A stretch of DNA of 64,000 nt. It comes from Bryopsis sp. KO-2023 (Eukaryota; Chlorophyta; Ulvophyceae; Bryopsidales; Bryopsidaceae). Positions 37,208-47,499 of this stretch are shown piece after piece; within the stretch, counting starts at the first letter, position 1; every line of letters begins with the position of its first letter. Below the pieces are notes generated by a model. It was not told the DNA's origin. It ran no database searches and saw only the letters and a list, made by a program, of their open reading frames with translations. The translations under genes and the position numbers were made by a program. Location of the stretch: positions 8,261,001 to 8,325,000 of the forward strand of contig BSYQ01000001.1 in NCBI GenBank assembly GCA_030272585.1. The letters are read 5' to 3'.

Positions 37208-39001
37208 CTATGATTGAAAGAAGTTGAATTTGATTGGTAATGGTGTCCCCACTTGCTCCTCCCCAGTGGAGCCATAGAAAAGACACCGCACCTCGGGCCC
37301 ACCGAAAGAGAACTCTACAAAGACCTGTCGATCTCGAAACGGCTGCTTCATATCGAAAGGCACGCTGGTCACCGCCAGCTCTTGCACCCCTTCCTCCTTC
37401 TCGAGCAGGACGTGATATCGCTTGGTGACCAAAATCGCTATTCTGCAGCTTTTCTGATCGTCGTTCACAGGGGTGTAACACCGTCGCTTCGGTTTGGCAA
37501 CATCCAAATCATCGCCCACTCTCCCATGCACGCTAAAGACGTCCAGTCTTTCTTTCCCGTCGATTCCAACGAAAACGGCGCCCCTGTTTCGTTGGTGCTC
37601 CGCATCGTCGGGGTTGTACACTCTCGATGCACCGATCCCGAAAGTATATTTCGATTTTCTGATTATTATCGGGTCGACGGGGCCCGCGCCGAACAAAGCT
37701 GCGCCCTTGACGATTGTGAGGTCAGGGTCGTTCGCCACGACGACTCGCACCGAAGTGGCTTCGAAACGCTTCTTCATTTCCTGTTGCAACAAGCCGCACC
37801 TCGAGAAGCCACCGGCTAGGATCACGTCGTTCAGCCCCTCGCATGCGGCTGCGGTGGCGCCGACCTTTTCCACCACGCTCGCAACGGGGTGCTCGTAGAA
37901 CGACTTCATCAAATTGTACGATAGCGCGAGTTTTACCTTTCTATCTTTCAACGCCTCGACAGGCGTTCTCGGGTTTGCCGCGTTCCACGCGTCTATCAAG
38001 GACGCGAATTCCCCGGTGATGCCCATCTTATGAACCACATCAACGACGCGCAACTTCGTCCACCCGGTTTGAGATTCTTTGAACTGGAACATTACTTTTT
38101 TCTCCTCCCACTGTTTCAGGAGACTCTCGTACCCCGCAGGGTCGTCGTGTTCGAAACGTTTGAATCGTTCCTTTCCCACCAAAGTCGCGAAAAAGTCCAA
38201 GAAGTTCTTGTCTATTAACGTCGCCCCCATCGGACCTCCAGCAGGTAGAAGCAGTTCCTTCAGCCTCAACGGAGATTTCCGTACGATCTCGTGCGTGGTT
38301 ATGTCCAACGTTCCCCCACCGCAATCAGCGACAAGAAATTTCGTTCCAACGCTCCACAAACTTTGCTGCGTCTGGTCTGCCTGTGTCGCTATCGCGGCGC
38401 ACTCTGGTTCCAGCGCCAAGTGCAAATGACTCGACTCCACCGCGCCGATAATCCCCGCTTTAAACGCTGCTGTTCTCATCACGAACTTGGCGTGGTCGCT
38501 CCAGATGGCAGGAATCGTCAAAATCCAAAACAGCTTCGTCGGGTCAGGATCTTGCAACAATCCCATCAACTCGAGCTGAGACATGACGTCTCTCTTTATG
38601 TACTCCAGACACTTTTGGAGAACGAAAGAGAGGCGTTTCTTGTGGCCCCCACCGAAGCATTCCACGCAAGGGTCGTCCTGGAAGGGCTTATGCAGAGTCA
38701 TCTTGAAACATTTGAAAAGTAACCAGTCGGGACTCGGTTCGCGCTCTTCCTCCACGAACAGCTCTTGCGCAGAGTAACCGAAAGATAAAACTTCCCCATT
38801 CTGAATCAGGACGCTCGTGGGCGTCTTGTAGTCGTTGCGCACAAAGCCACCAGCGCCAGAGATGGTTAAGACGTTCACCACTTCGTTGTCGCCTTCGACG
38901 ACGATGGTGTACGCTACTGCTGTGCGGGAAGTCCCAAAATCTATCGCCACAACTAGGTCGCCTTCCTCGGGGGTGTCCTCGACGCAGACCAGCCCCGCCA
39001 T
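37208..39001 (-). CDS. Hsp70-like ATPase of the HSPA12 type, 597 aa, intronless
   Basis: Actin/Hsp70-fold nucleotide-binding protein. Phosphate-1 loop AIDFGTSRTAVAY (19-31), phosphate-2 VADCGGGTLDITTH (224-237) and adenosine motif VILAGGFSRCGLLQQEM (393-409) are all present. The domain spacing and C-terminus resemble the divergent HSPA12A/B group rather than DnaK: there is no EEVD end and no canonical substrate-binding domain, only about 160 residues of beta-rich sequence after the ATPase. The start chosen is ATG 39001 (MAGLVCVED); the frame upstream of it reads through a GTG and has no earlier ATG. Single exon. Likely a cytosolic chaperone-like protein; client unknown. The 241-bp gap to the plus-strand ATG at 39243 is probably a shared promoter. 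Confidence 0.88.
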   Translation of the reverse strand: MAGLVCVEDTPEEGDLVVAIDFGTSRTAVAYTIVVEGDNEVVNVLTISGAGGFVRNDYKTPTSVLIQNGEVLSFGYSAQELFVEEEREPSPDWLLFKCFKMTLHKPFQDDPCVECFGGGHKKRLSFVLQKCLEYIKRDVMSQLELMGLLQDPDPTKLFWILTIPAIWSDHAKFVMRTAAFKAGIIGAVESSHLHLALEPECAAIATQADQTQQSLWSVGTKFLVADCGGGTLDITTHEIVRKSPLRLKELLLPAGGPMGATLIDKNFLDFFATLVGKERFKRFEHDDPAGYESLLKQWEEKKVMFQFKESQTGWTKLRVVDVVHKMGITGEFASLIDAWNAANPRTPVEALKDRKVKLALSYNLMKSFYEHPVASVVEKVGATAAACEGLNDVILAGGFSRCGLLQQEMKKRFEATSVRVVVANDPDLTIVKGAALFGAGPVDPIIIRKSKYTFGIGASRVYNPDDAEHQRNRGAVFVGIDGKERLDVFSVHGRVGDDLDVAKPKRRCYTPVNDDQKSCRIAILVTKRYHVLLEKEEGVQELAVTSVPFDMKQPFRDRQVFVEFSFGGPEVRCLFYGSTGEEQVGTPLPIKFNFFQS

Positions 39002-39242
39002 GATGTACGTCTGCGAAACGCATCTGGAGGAGGGTGTTTTGCTCTGTGGACACACACGAATTCCCACCAGGTTCCGCCCCCAAGGATTAGTCCTTTATTC
39101 CGCGAAGCTTCTCACTTGTCTAATAATAACGCATACGCTTTCCTTGCTGGTTCGGAGTTCGTGCTCCCGTTTGGACCTGTTTCGAAAGCTCTGGTGGCCT
39201 CGCTCGCGCGCGTTCCGAGAGTGTAAATTGTTTTAACTTTGA
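39002..39242. promoter_or_regulatory. Probable bidirectional promoter
   Basis: Only 241 bp separate the divergent start codons at 39001 (minus) and 39243 (plus), so both promoters and 5' UTRs must fit here. It includes CG-rich motifs (CTCGCTCGCGCGCG near 39202) and no obvious TATA box. Confidence 0.5.
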
Positions 39243-42223
39243 ATGGAAGACCCAACTGCTCACTGGCCTCCGAAACTACCGCCTGAGAAGGGTGGGAGCT
39301 CGCCAGACGACCACTGCTTCCCATCTCTCCTTCCCAAAATAGATAGAAGTGTTCTCATCGCGAAGGCAGCCCAGCGAGAGGCTAAGGATTCCCACAACAA
39401 GAAGAACAGAAGAGCGGGTGAGCTTTCGCGAAAGCGCGTTGACCTTCAAAGTCAACCGTTGGTCAAACTCTCGTGCAGGGAATGCCTTAAGCGCGGGCGT
39501 GTTGCGCGCGTTTTGTGGTGTCGCGACGGAGGTAGCAGAAGTGCATGTTCTACTCTAAAAACGAACTCCATGAACTTGATAACAAACGGGGGCTTGTTAT
39601 CGTTGTCGCCCCCACGCTCAACCTCTTGGAAAGTCGTCGCGACGCTGTTCTTGAACCTCCCTTTCAACACACTGCCACAATTTGATTACATGCATTTTCA
39701 TCCCAAATCAACATTTCACCACGGATGAGACAAAGTCCTTGAAACAGACCAACAACATGGGGGGGCAGACATGCAACAGAGAAATTGGATTGGATGGATG
39801 CAGAATGTGACTGGTGGGATTGTGGTTCCCAGGCCTGGTCCTTCAATCACAAGGACATGGAGTTCCTTTAACCCAACGTGCATTCCGATACCCTGGCACG
39901 TCAGCACCCTCAGCAGAGCCATCTCCTGAAAGTCACTTCCCTGTGAACCAGGCCACCCCAAGCACCTCAGAAAGCAAGCGAAACCGAGGGTCTAGTGCAG
40001 CCTCCACCAAGAGATGCAGCACCCGGTCCGTAGCTTTTCCTTACATAGATATTCAGAATAAGGATACTTCCCCTAACCTCAGCAACGGGGGCTATGTTTT
40101 CAAGACACCCTTTCATGGGAGAACCACTTTCAATAATTTCAGCTTTGAACGCCCCGCGCTATAGTAATTACAATTACAATTACAATTATAGTAATTCCCA
40201 GGCATCGATAAATGAACAGAAAGTGAGAATACTTGCTGCCAGAGACACTGAATCTATTAAAACCTGCAGACACAGTTCATCTCCTCAATCCAGTGGGCCC
40301 AAGCATACCCCTGGGAGTGCTGGGAGCGATCTCTCCTGGATGAGCACTGCTGGTGGAGTAGGGCTTCAGCTGCCTCAAAGAGAATTGGGCAGTCGAAGAA
40401 TGAACAGAATTCTCCAATCTGTGTCTGGAATTACATCACTGAACGCGGGGCCGAAAGCTCTAAATCAGGCCACTTACAGAGAATCTGTGAGGCTCGGGGT
40501 GACAGCCGAGCAGCTTGTGACGGAATTTGCCAAGGTGGACAATGTTCTTGTTCTGTATCCCCCATTTCACACCAGAAGAAATAACTCAAAGAGTGTGCAT
40601 ACCGTTCAGTTTTTTTTTTGGTTTTTTTTTTATGACAAGCTGAAACACCTCCATTTTTGCTTATCCAGCTTGGGTTCCATTGGCAGACATAGCCAGATTT
40701 ATCTATGTATATAAATAGATATTGCCTAACGTAAATTAAACATTCATTCATAAATATATATGTATATATTTATTTGGTGCTCAGTGTTATTTCCTGCTTG
40801 TGTGTACACAGGACATTCTCGTGCAAGCACAGGACCCTGTGTCCGTCCTGGATGCACAGGAAAATCTGTCTGTCATAGGAGAAATGAGTCAGGCATCGGA
40901 TGCCGACACCTACGATGAGGAAGACACAAGGCCATCGACCCGACTGATGATTGTACGCAATCACCCAACCACAACCACAAACCAATATTCTTTCTTCCAC
41001 TTTTGCTTCTTCAAGGACTCTGAGCAATTTTTTTCTGAGGCAGCTGAAAGAAAGCGATCAACAAAAAGAGCACGAACAAAACTTCCTGATGTGTTTTTCT
41101 GCTGAGGATGATTATTTACTTTGGGGGGCTCTCTGACATGCTGATTTTTTGTGGTGCTGACAGCCGCTGCCTACAGTTGAACCGCCTGCAGCTCGCTGTG
41201 TACCATTCATGTTTCAACAGACAACAGCCCTGTTGGAGTCGTCAAATTCATACAATGCTGTCAAAAAGGGGTCTGCACTGAGCAGAGAGGAATCTGCCTT
41301 CCCGGATCCAAGTCGGACTAACACATTGGGCAGTGTGGTGAGCGAAACGAAACACACAACGGCACTCCAGTGATTGCACTATTTTCCTTCTTCTTCCATC
41401 GATTCTTAGGCTATGGTTAGCTTTTGCCCTAAAAGAACAGATCCTTTGTCAGAAAATCAGTGCACCAAGCTGCAAAAACCAACCTTGAGATGCCAAAACC
41501 TCAAAATTAGAAAACAACATAGATATATAAGAGCGGGGCGCTCACCTGTTGATGGACTCGATATATATCTTCATGTTTCCTTTAATTGAAAATTATGACT
41601 GCTCCTGTGGTTAGGTAGAGTGGAGTACTTCCAGAGACCCAGCGGGAGATAGTGTAAGGCATAAACGGCTGGACATGCTCAAGGCAGTCGCACAGCGGCT
41701 TCAAAAGAGCAACTTTTCTGGCCAATACCCTGCAGAACTTGCTTGGACCTATCCTGGAACACAAGTAAGTTGACAAGACATCTTCTTTACCACCTGTTCT
41801 CAGCACTGCCCGTCATATCGACACTTCAATCAATCCGTTTTTTGATTGGTGAAAGTGTGCCCACCTTTTCGACAACCTATTTAGTTCCCAACCTATCTTC
41901 TTTTCTTTTTCAACTTGAAAAATTCTGAAACAAGGCGGTTTAACATGGGGTTGCAACAGCCCAGCGTTTATATTGGATCATCCGAGAACCACACCGCTAT
42001 TTCCACCTACAACCCAGTCCTCCCCTTGACACCGCTGACGGCTGTGATCCCTGGCATGCCCATTTCACGTGAAGTTGCGCAAGTTAAAGAACAACTCAGC
42101 AGCGTATCGAATCCACTCGACCTGGGAGCAGAGTACGATGAACAGCAGTCCATGCAAAAAAACTTGAAACCCCCTACAATCAAATCCCAAATGGTTGCTA
42201 AGTTCCTATCGACTGCATCATAG
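39243..42223 (+). CDS. Low-complexity protein, about 525 aa, function unknown
   Basis: No family recognised. Exons: 39243-39417, 39833-40534, 40812-40952, 41164-41337, 41615-41764 and 41960-42223 (TAG). Phases close except inside exon 2, where the upstream frame hits TAG at 40162. Removing 28 nt at 40164-40191, which begin GT and end AG, joins the two frames (to ...ALYNSQASINEQ). Without this the upstream part would stop early. The protein is rich in Ser, Thr, Asn, Gln and Pro. Segments that may be structured are MEDPTAHWPPKLPP, ESVRLGVTAEQLVTEFAK, RHKRLDMLKAVAQRLQKSNF and the C-terminal REVAQVKEQLSSVSNPLDLG. Last-intron acceptor at 41959 was chosen because the nearer AG at 41937 would give an immediate stop. 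Confidence 0.65.
40161..40196. repeat. ATTACA-type microsatellite flanked by ATAGTAATT direct repeats
   Basis: Three ACAATT units between two ATAGTAATT copies (40161-40169 and 40188-40196), inside a coding exon. The segment 40164-40191 has GT...AG ends and a length of 28, which is 1 modulo 3. Confidence 0.7.
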
Positions 42224-42749
42224 CACAGTGCACATGACAGACTTTCTTTCCACGAATGAACCTCATATAGATCCAAAGGCTTCCGGTTTTTTTTTTGTCT
42301 TCTTTTCTTTCGGGCTGTGAAAGTGGTTGTCATGTTTTTATGGTAGGTTGACTAAGCTATCAGCCCTGGCCGATTGTGATGGGGATCTGGAGGGTAGGCT
42401 CCAATTGTGGGAAACGGCAACCCGGCGGCAGCTCGAAATCGACAATGCTCATGTGAAATCATGGTGTGACAATTTCACCCTCAACTTTTTTTTTTTTACT
42501 TTACACAATGCCCTTTTTTTAACGAGAATCTGGAATAGGCCACCCTCAACATATTGAGACATTTTTTTTTTCAGAATACCTTTTTCACAGAATTCCCCCT
42601 GCTACTGCTGCTGTTGATCGATCCATGTGCCTGTTTTAAACTGTAAGCAGCACAAAGGTCTTTATGCTTTTGATCCTGCTTTTTTTCATGGCTGAAATCA
42701 ATTGGACTGGGCAGTTCTGTGTTGAAGGGAGGAGATTGAACACGACATC
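42224..42749. other. Spacer between two plus-strand genes
   Basis: 526 bp. A short frame 42327-42557 (with GRLQLWETATRRQLEIDN) might be an unrecognised upstream exon of the LRR gene, but no clean splice to 42750 was found. Confidence 0.4.
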
Positions 42750-45700
42750 ATGCTGTCTGCCCCCAAATCCGAGGATGTGGGCCCTTACTACTGTTGGGGT
42801 GAGATCGGGAGGTTTCAGAGGAGGTACCATCGGGAGCAGAACCCAAAAGTGTTCAACTTGAGTCACACCATGTTTGGGGAAAGCAGAATGGGACCCTTGG
42901 TGGAGCTTCTGATGATCGAGACGCGCATAGAGAGGTTGCTGTTAAGGAATAACGCAATCACCGACGATGGGTTGCAATTGTTGGTGAATTGTCTGACGAG
43001 GGAAGGCTGCAATGTCAGATCGCTGGATCTGTCTGACAATCGTTTGACCGAGAATGCAGCCTTCATTCTCATCCCAACAATCAAGGTAGTGAACCCTTTT
43101 TATTCCTTTCAAAATGCACATATATTCTTAGCGACTGTGTTTCTCCTGTTGTTTTCATTCAATTTTCTTTCATTTTTTTTTTATTTGGAGGAGGAGGTGG
43201 GGGGGATTTTGGGATTTTGGATTGTTATTGATTCCCTGTATTTCCTGTTTCCACCGCTGGTGAACATTAAAATCAGTACACGGCCCGATCAGCCCTCAAA
43301 CACAAGCCGGCATCCGTGAGATCAACCACCCCTCCACACGGACTGTTGCAAGAATTGACTCTGTCTGGGAACAGAATCGGCAGTGCTGGAACCGCCACTC
43401 TGATGCGCAACATGGCCTCGAAAACCTGTCACATCAGAGTCTTGGACCTCAGCAGATGTGATTTGGGCGAAGCGGCGGCTGCCGAGATTGGAGAGCTGCT
43501 GGAGGGTTCCAGGTATGCTCACCTTTAGCCCATCTTTTCAAAAGGACGGTCCACCTGGGTATTAACGGGTTGCATTGTGAAGAGAACACACGTAACATAT
43601 ATAATATATATTGTGATGTGACTGCATGACTCATTATTCAAAAATTGTTGATGCCAGGTGCTTGGAAAGGCTCTATCTTGGATGGAATCGATTCGGAGTG
43701 AGGGGCTCCAAATTGATCTCCGAAGCCATGAAATGCAACAGCTCCGTGAAGGTTTTATCTTTACCGTGGGCTGGAATGGGGGACAGGGGGGCCTCTCACA
43801 TTGCCAATATTTTGGAAGCCAACCACACCATGAGGATCCTCGATATCTCGGGCAACAGCATCAGCGGTGGCACTTGTCTGGTGTTGAATGAAATGATGAA
43901 AGGGAAGAAAGGGCTGGATGAGCTGATCATAAGGGACAACCCCATCGGATCGTTCGGAGCTCGACATCTGATGAAAGCTGTGACTTCAGGTTTATATTAC
44001 TGTGACACACAGATCAAATGGGTAGGGTGTAGTGTTTTTTGTGTTCCTTATCTGTGGGGGCGTTCAAATCTTGCTTGCTGTATGTGTTTGGGGGGAGGTG
44101 GGGGATGTCAGTGTCCATTTTTGCGGTTTCGTCTGTTGGGTTTTCAAAAAAAAAAAATTACGTTTCTTTAAGAGAGATTGGATCCATTTCGTAGCCTTTG
44201 GGTTTTTCCATTTTCTGTAAAGCAGATTGCAGCTGTCATGTCGATTGCATGTGAATTTTTTCCACCATTTTTTTTGTTGGCAGGATATTGCAAGTACATT
44301 GACCTGAGGGGCAGCAGTTTTTCGGGCAGCTATGACTTTGATTACCCACACACGCACTTCAATCCAAAACGACCTGATGGATTGTATAAGCTGAATCTCG
44401 GTGATGCTGCGGACAACGTTATTGCCAAGCAGCTGTTTGACTTGGCTCAAGAGCAAGGGGCGAAATGCTGGAAAAATGCCAAGCTGGACGGAACCACATT
44501 GAGAATAGCTAATCTGGTACATTCAAGAAAAGTTGATATCTTCGTTGTTTCGGGGAGGGGGGTTTTCTTGGTAGTTTTTTTAAATAAAAAAATATGTACA
44601 TAAATATCATAAAGATGTGAAGAAGATCCATAGCAGGAGAACTGGTTAATTTCTTATATTACTCATTTTTCTCACATTTAATATCATGGTCACTTTGTTG
44701 TGCAGCTGGAAAAGGGAGGCTGGAATTTGCCTGAGCATGGAGAATTGACATTACGCTTTTCCTCCACCAAACGGCCATCAGAAGACGATACCCCATTGAC
44801 CGATGAGGAATTCGAGAACATATGGGTACGATTGGCATGCGAAGGAGGTGGCGAGTGTGCCATGACAGACAGATGGAAAGTGGAATTGCTGGAGGTGTTA
44901 TGCTCAGACTGTTTTTTCACTTGTGCCCAAGCTCAGCGAATCGTCCAAACGATGGGCTATGGCGGGGACAAGGTGGAAGCTGCAGTCCTGGTGAGAAGAG
45001 ATGCTCTTGCTAATCGAATAAAACCCCTTCTGATATGATACTGGAGAGTTTAAAAGAAAAAACACAGAGGAGGATGGTAATTGAGAATGATATGTACCGA
45101 TTGCACAAAAATGATGGATTTGCTCGGAGACCGAGTCCAGGAATACGCCTTCACCCAAATCTGTTTTTCCAGTGACATATTTTAGCTCCCAGCCTATCGA
45201 ACAGTAGTTTCATTATGAACCTCTGTTAATGTAACTGTAAACATTCCAATAATTTTCCGGTTTGTTCTGCCTCCCTTTTCACAATGAATTATCTGCCCAC
45301 AGGTGTTTGGCCGGATCGTGGACCCCGAATACTTCAGTTTGGTAACTTCCTCCGTCAACCCAGCTCAAGAAACCATGATCATTTACAGACTGGGCATCCT
45401 GAAAATGTTCCATCCGACAAACCCCACCGGAAGCTATGATTTGATCCTGGGCCAACAAGCACATTACATGACGGCACGGCGACTGCTGGATGCGTTTTGC
45501 AGACAATGGAAAGACAATCTGTGCGACCCGCCCACCATCACATGCGTGCCTCACTTCTCATTGGAAGGGGAGCTGACTTTCATCAAGAATCCACATGAAG
45601 TGGTGCTACCCAGGGAGGGTAGGCTGCAGGTGGGGCAATTGTAGAGTCATTTTCCAGTGATGCACTGGATATCAGTGGATGGTTCCCTCATGAGGCAGAA

Positions 45701-46895
45701 CTATGTCTTTTTCTTTGCTCACTGAACCATTTTCTTTTGGATTTGGTGCATGCGCTACAACAGTCTATGTTTTTCCCGACCAGAACTTTGGAACACTATG
45801 ATGAACCGTTTTATTGTTAACCCCCTGACAAATTTCACTGTGGTGCTGTGCAGATTCACTTCGCCGACCTCCGGCCTATCCCTGCAGGTGTTCGGCCCAT
45901 GAGCTCGGAATACTTCACTGTGGTTCTATTGCATCTAGTGAATGCCGACCACCTGGATGGGCCTGAGCTTATGCATGCAGTAAAGGATGTAAAAGTTGGG
46001 AAAGCGGTGGGTGTGTTGAGCCATTTCAGCGGGTGGACAGGGAACAACATCATGTATGCAGCCCCTGGAAGAGGGGTCAAAGATGTACAAGGAGTGGTGC
46101 AGGCACTCAGAATGCTGTCCATACACAACTACATTCAGGTGTGAGAGAAGGAATCCCAATGTTTTGAGCTCCTTTTGGGCTGCCTTCCCCTTGTCAGCTT
46201 GCCAAATGATTACAGTGGTGGTTGTGGTGGTCGGGTGTAGTGCTGGCAACTACGAGAAATGGTGGCCCTGCTCCCCAGCACATGCTTTTCTCAAAGGGTG
46301 GACATCGTATCAATGTTTTGGGCTCGTGCGGTGGATAGGAAGTGCAAATGGGCGATCTATGTCCTGCAATGTCTGAAGCCTCCAGAGCAAGTGGCTGTCT
46401 GTCAGCGACTGGGCTATTTGAACACTTTCGACATCAAGCACCCAGAAATGCGCTACCAGTTGAGAATGTCCCGGCCAGATGAGTACCAGGTGAGGTCAAA
46501 TCTAGGTTATCTCAGAAAGGTGTTCTTTCAAGTCTCACTGTGGAATGTTCAATTTTCAAGCCCTATGGGTGGAAGTCAGTCAGTGGTTTGTGGGATTTCA
46601 GACGGCCTTCCGCCTGTACAAGATGGCTCTGCATGCACAGCATTCATGCATGAGCAATTTCCACATCGACGGCCAGGAAAGGAGGGTGAACAACAGCACC
46701 AACTTGTGGAGCGTGATGCGAGGCAATGCACCAGAGGGAGAGGCCCCCACTGTGACATTGGAGTTTGATTTCGTGTGGCCGGATTTGGCGAAATTGAACT
46801 GGGCAGCCACGATGGTGCAGGCAGCGTTCAAAGCCCTCATGACCAGGAGAAGACTCAGGAAACTCACTAAGTCTGCAGGGATTGCCACAATGTGA
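42750..46895 (+). CDS. RNI-type leucine-rich-repeat protein with IQ motif, about 865-880 aa
   Basis: Nine exons: 42750-43085, 43277 (or 43307)-43512, 43658-43989, 44284-44516, 44706-44990, 45303-45629, 45854-46138, 46241-46489 and 46584 (or 46533)-46895 (TGA). Phases close throughout. The N-terminal third has about eight ribonuclease-inhibitor-type LRRs (SLDLSDNRLTENAA, ELTLSGNRIGSAG, VLDLSRCDLGEAA, ILDISGNSISGG, ELIIRDNPIGSFG). After that, two related segments occur: LYKLNLGDAADNVIAKQL in exon 4 and SYDLILGQQAHYMTARRL in exon 6, each led by P-x-G. A helical middle follows (VDIVSMFWARAVDRKCKW). Near the C-terminus VQAAFKALMTRRRLRK fits an IQ calmodulin-binding motif. Probably a cytoplasmic scaffold or signalling protein; no enzyme domain. 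Alternative acceptors for exons 2 and 9 cannot be settled by eye, and an upstream exon is possible. Confidence 0.82.
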
Positions 46896-47499
46896 GCCGA
46901 TTCATTTCTGGATAACCCCCAGTTCTGTACCCGTATAGTCAAACACTCATTAACGAGCTCCCCTTCGACCATCAAATATTGCGCAAGTGCACAGATTCTG
47001 CACCCAGGAACCTGGTGAAGCGATTAACATTGCTGACTGTTTCTTTTTGTTTTCTTCTGTAGATTCACCTCTCACCTGAGAATGGTCGTTTCACCATCCA
47101 ATCAAAGGACAGACACCAAAGGGCGATGAAGTAAATGACTAATCACACTACACAGCTCAATAGTTTTGGCAAATCTTAGGAAAGCTGCTTCAGCACAGCA
47201 GGAAAATTTGAATGACAGGCAGGACAGTAGGCATGCAAACTCAGAATAAGCTAATTGAGGAGGGTAGGGAGGGGATCATTGACAAACTGTTCGGATCAGT
47301 TTTGTGTATATATGCTGGATTTACCCACAACTTTCACTTTTGCCGAATCGCACTTACATTTGCATTGATCAACTAACATCTAGCCCACCCACCCACCTAG
47401 TGTCACTCACCTCTCTACTCCCACAAAACCACTCCACGGACCAAAAAAAAAAAGAACGAACAGAAAAAGACAGCCCCACTCCACACGTCCCCATAATCT
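46896..47499. other. Convergent intergenic region
   Basis: 604 bp between the LRR gene stop and the RRM/dsRBD gene stop. No gene seen; it holds both 3' UTRs. Confidence 0.6.

Noticed and set aside
39002-39067. Upstream start for the HSPA12-like protein
   Set aside because: The frame extends 22 codons upstream but begins at GTG with no ATG; ATG 39001 directly precedes the conserved ATPase.
41938-41959. Earlier acceptor for the last exon of the 39243 gene
   Set aside because: Splicing after AG 41937 gives GCG GTT TAA, an immediate stop; the next AG at 41959 keeps an 87-residue frame open.
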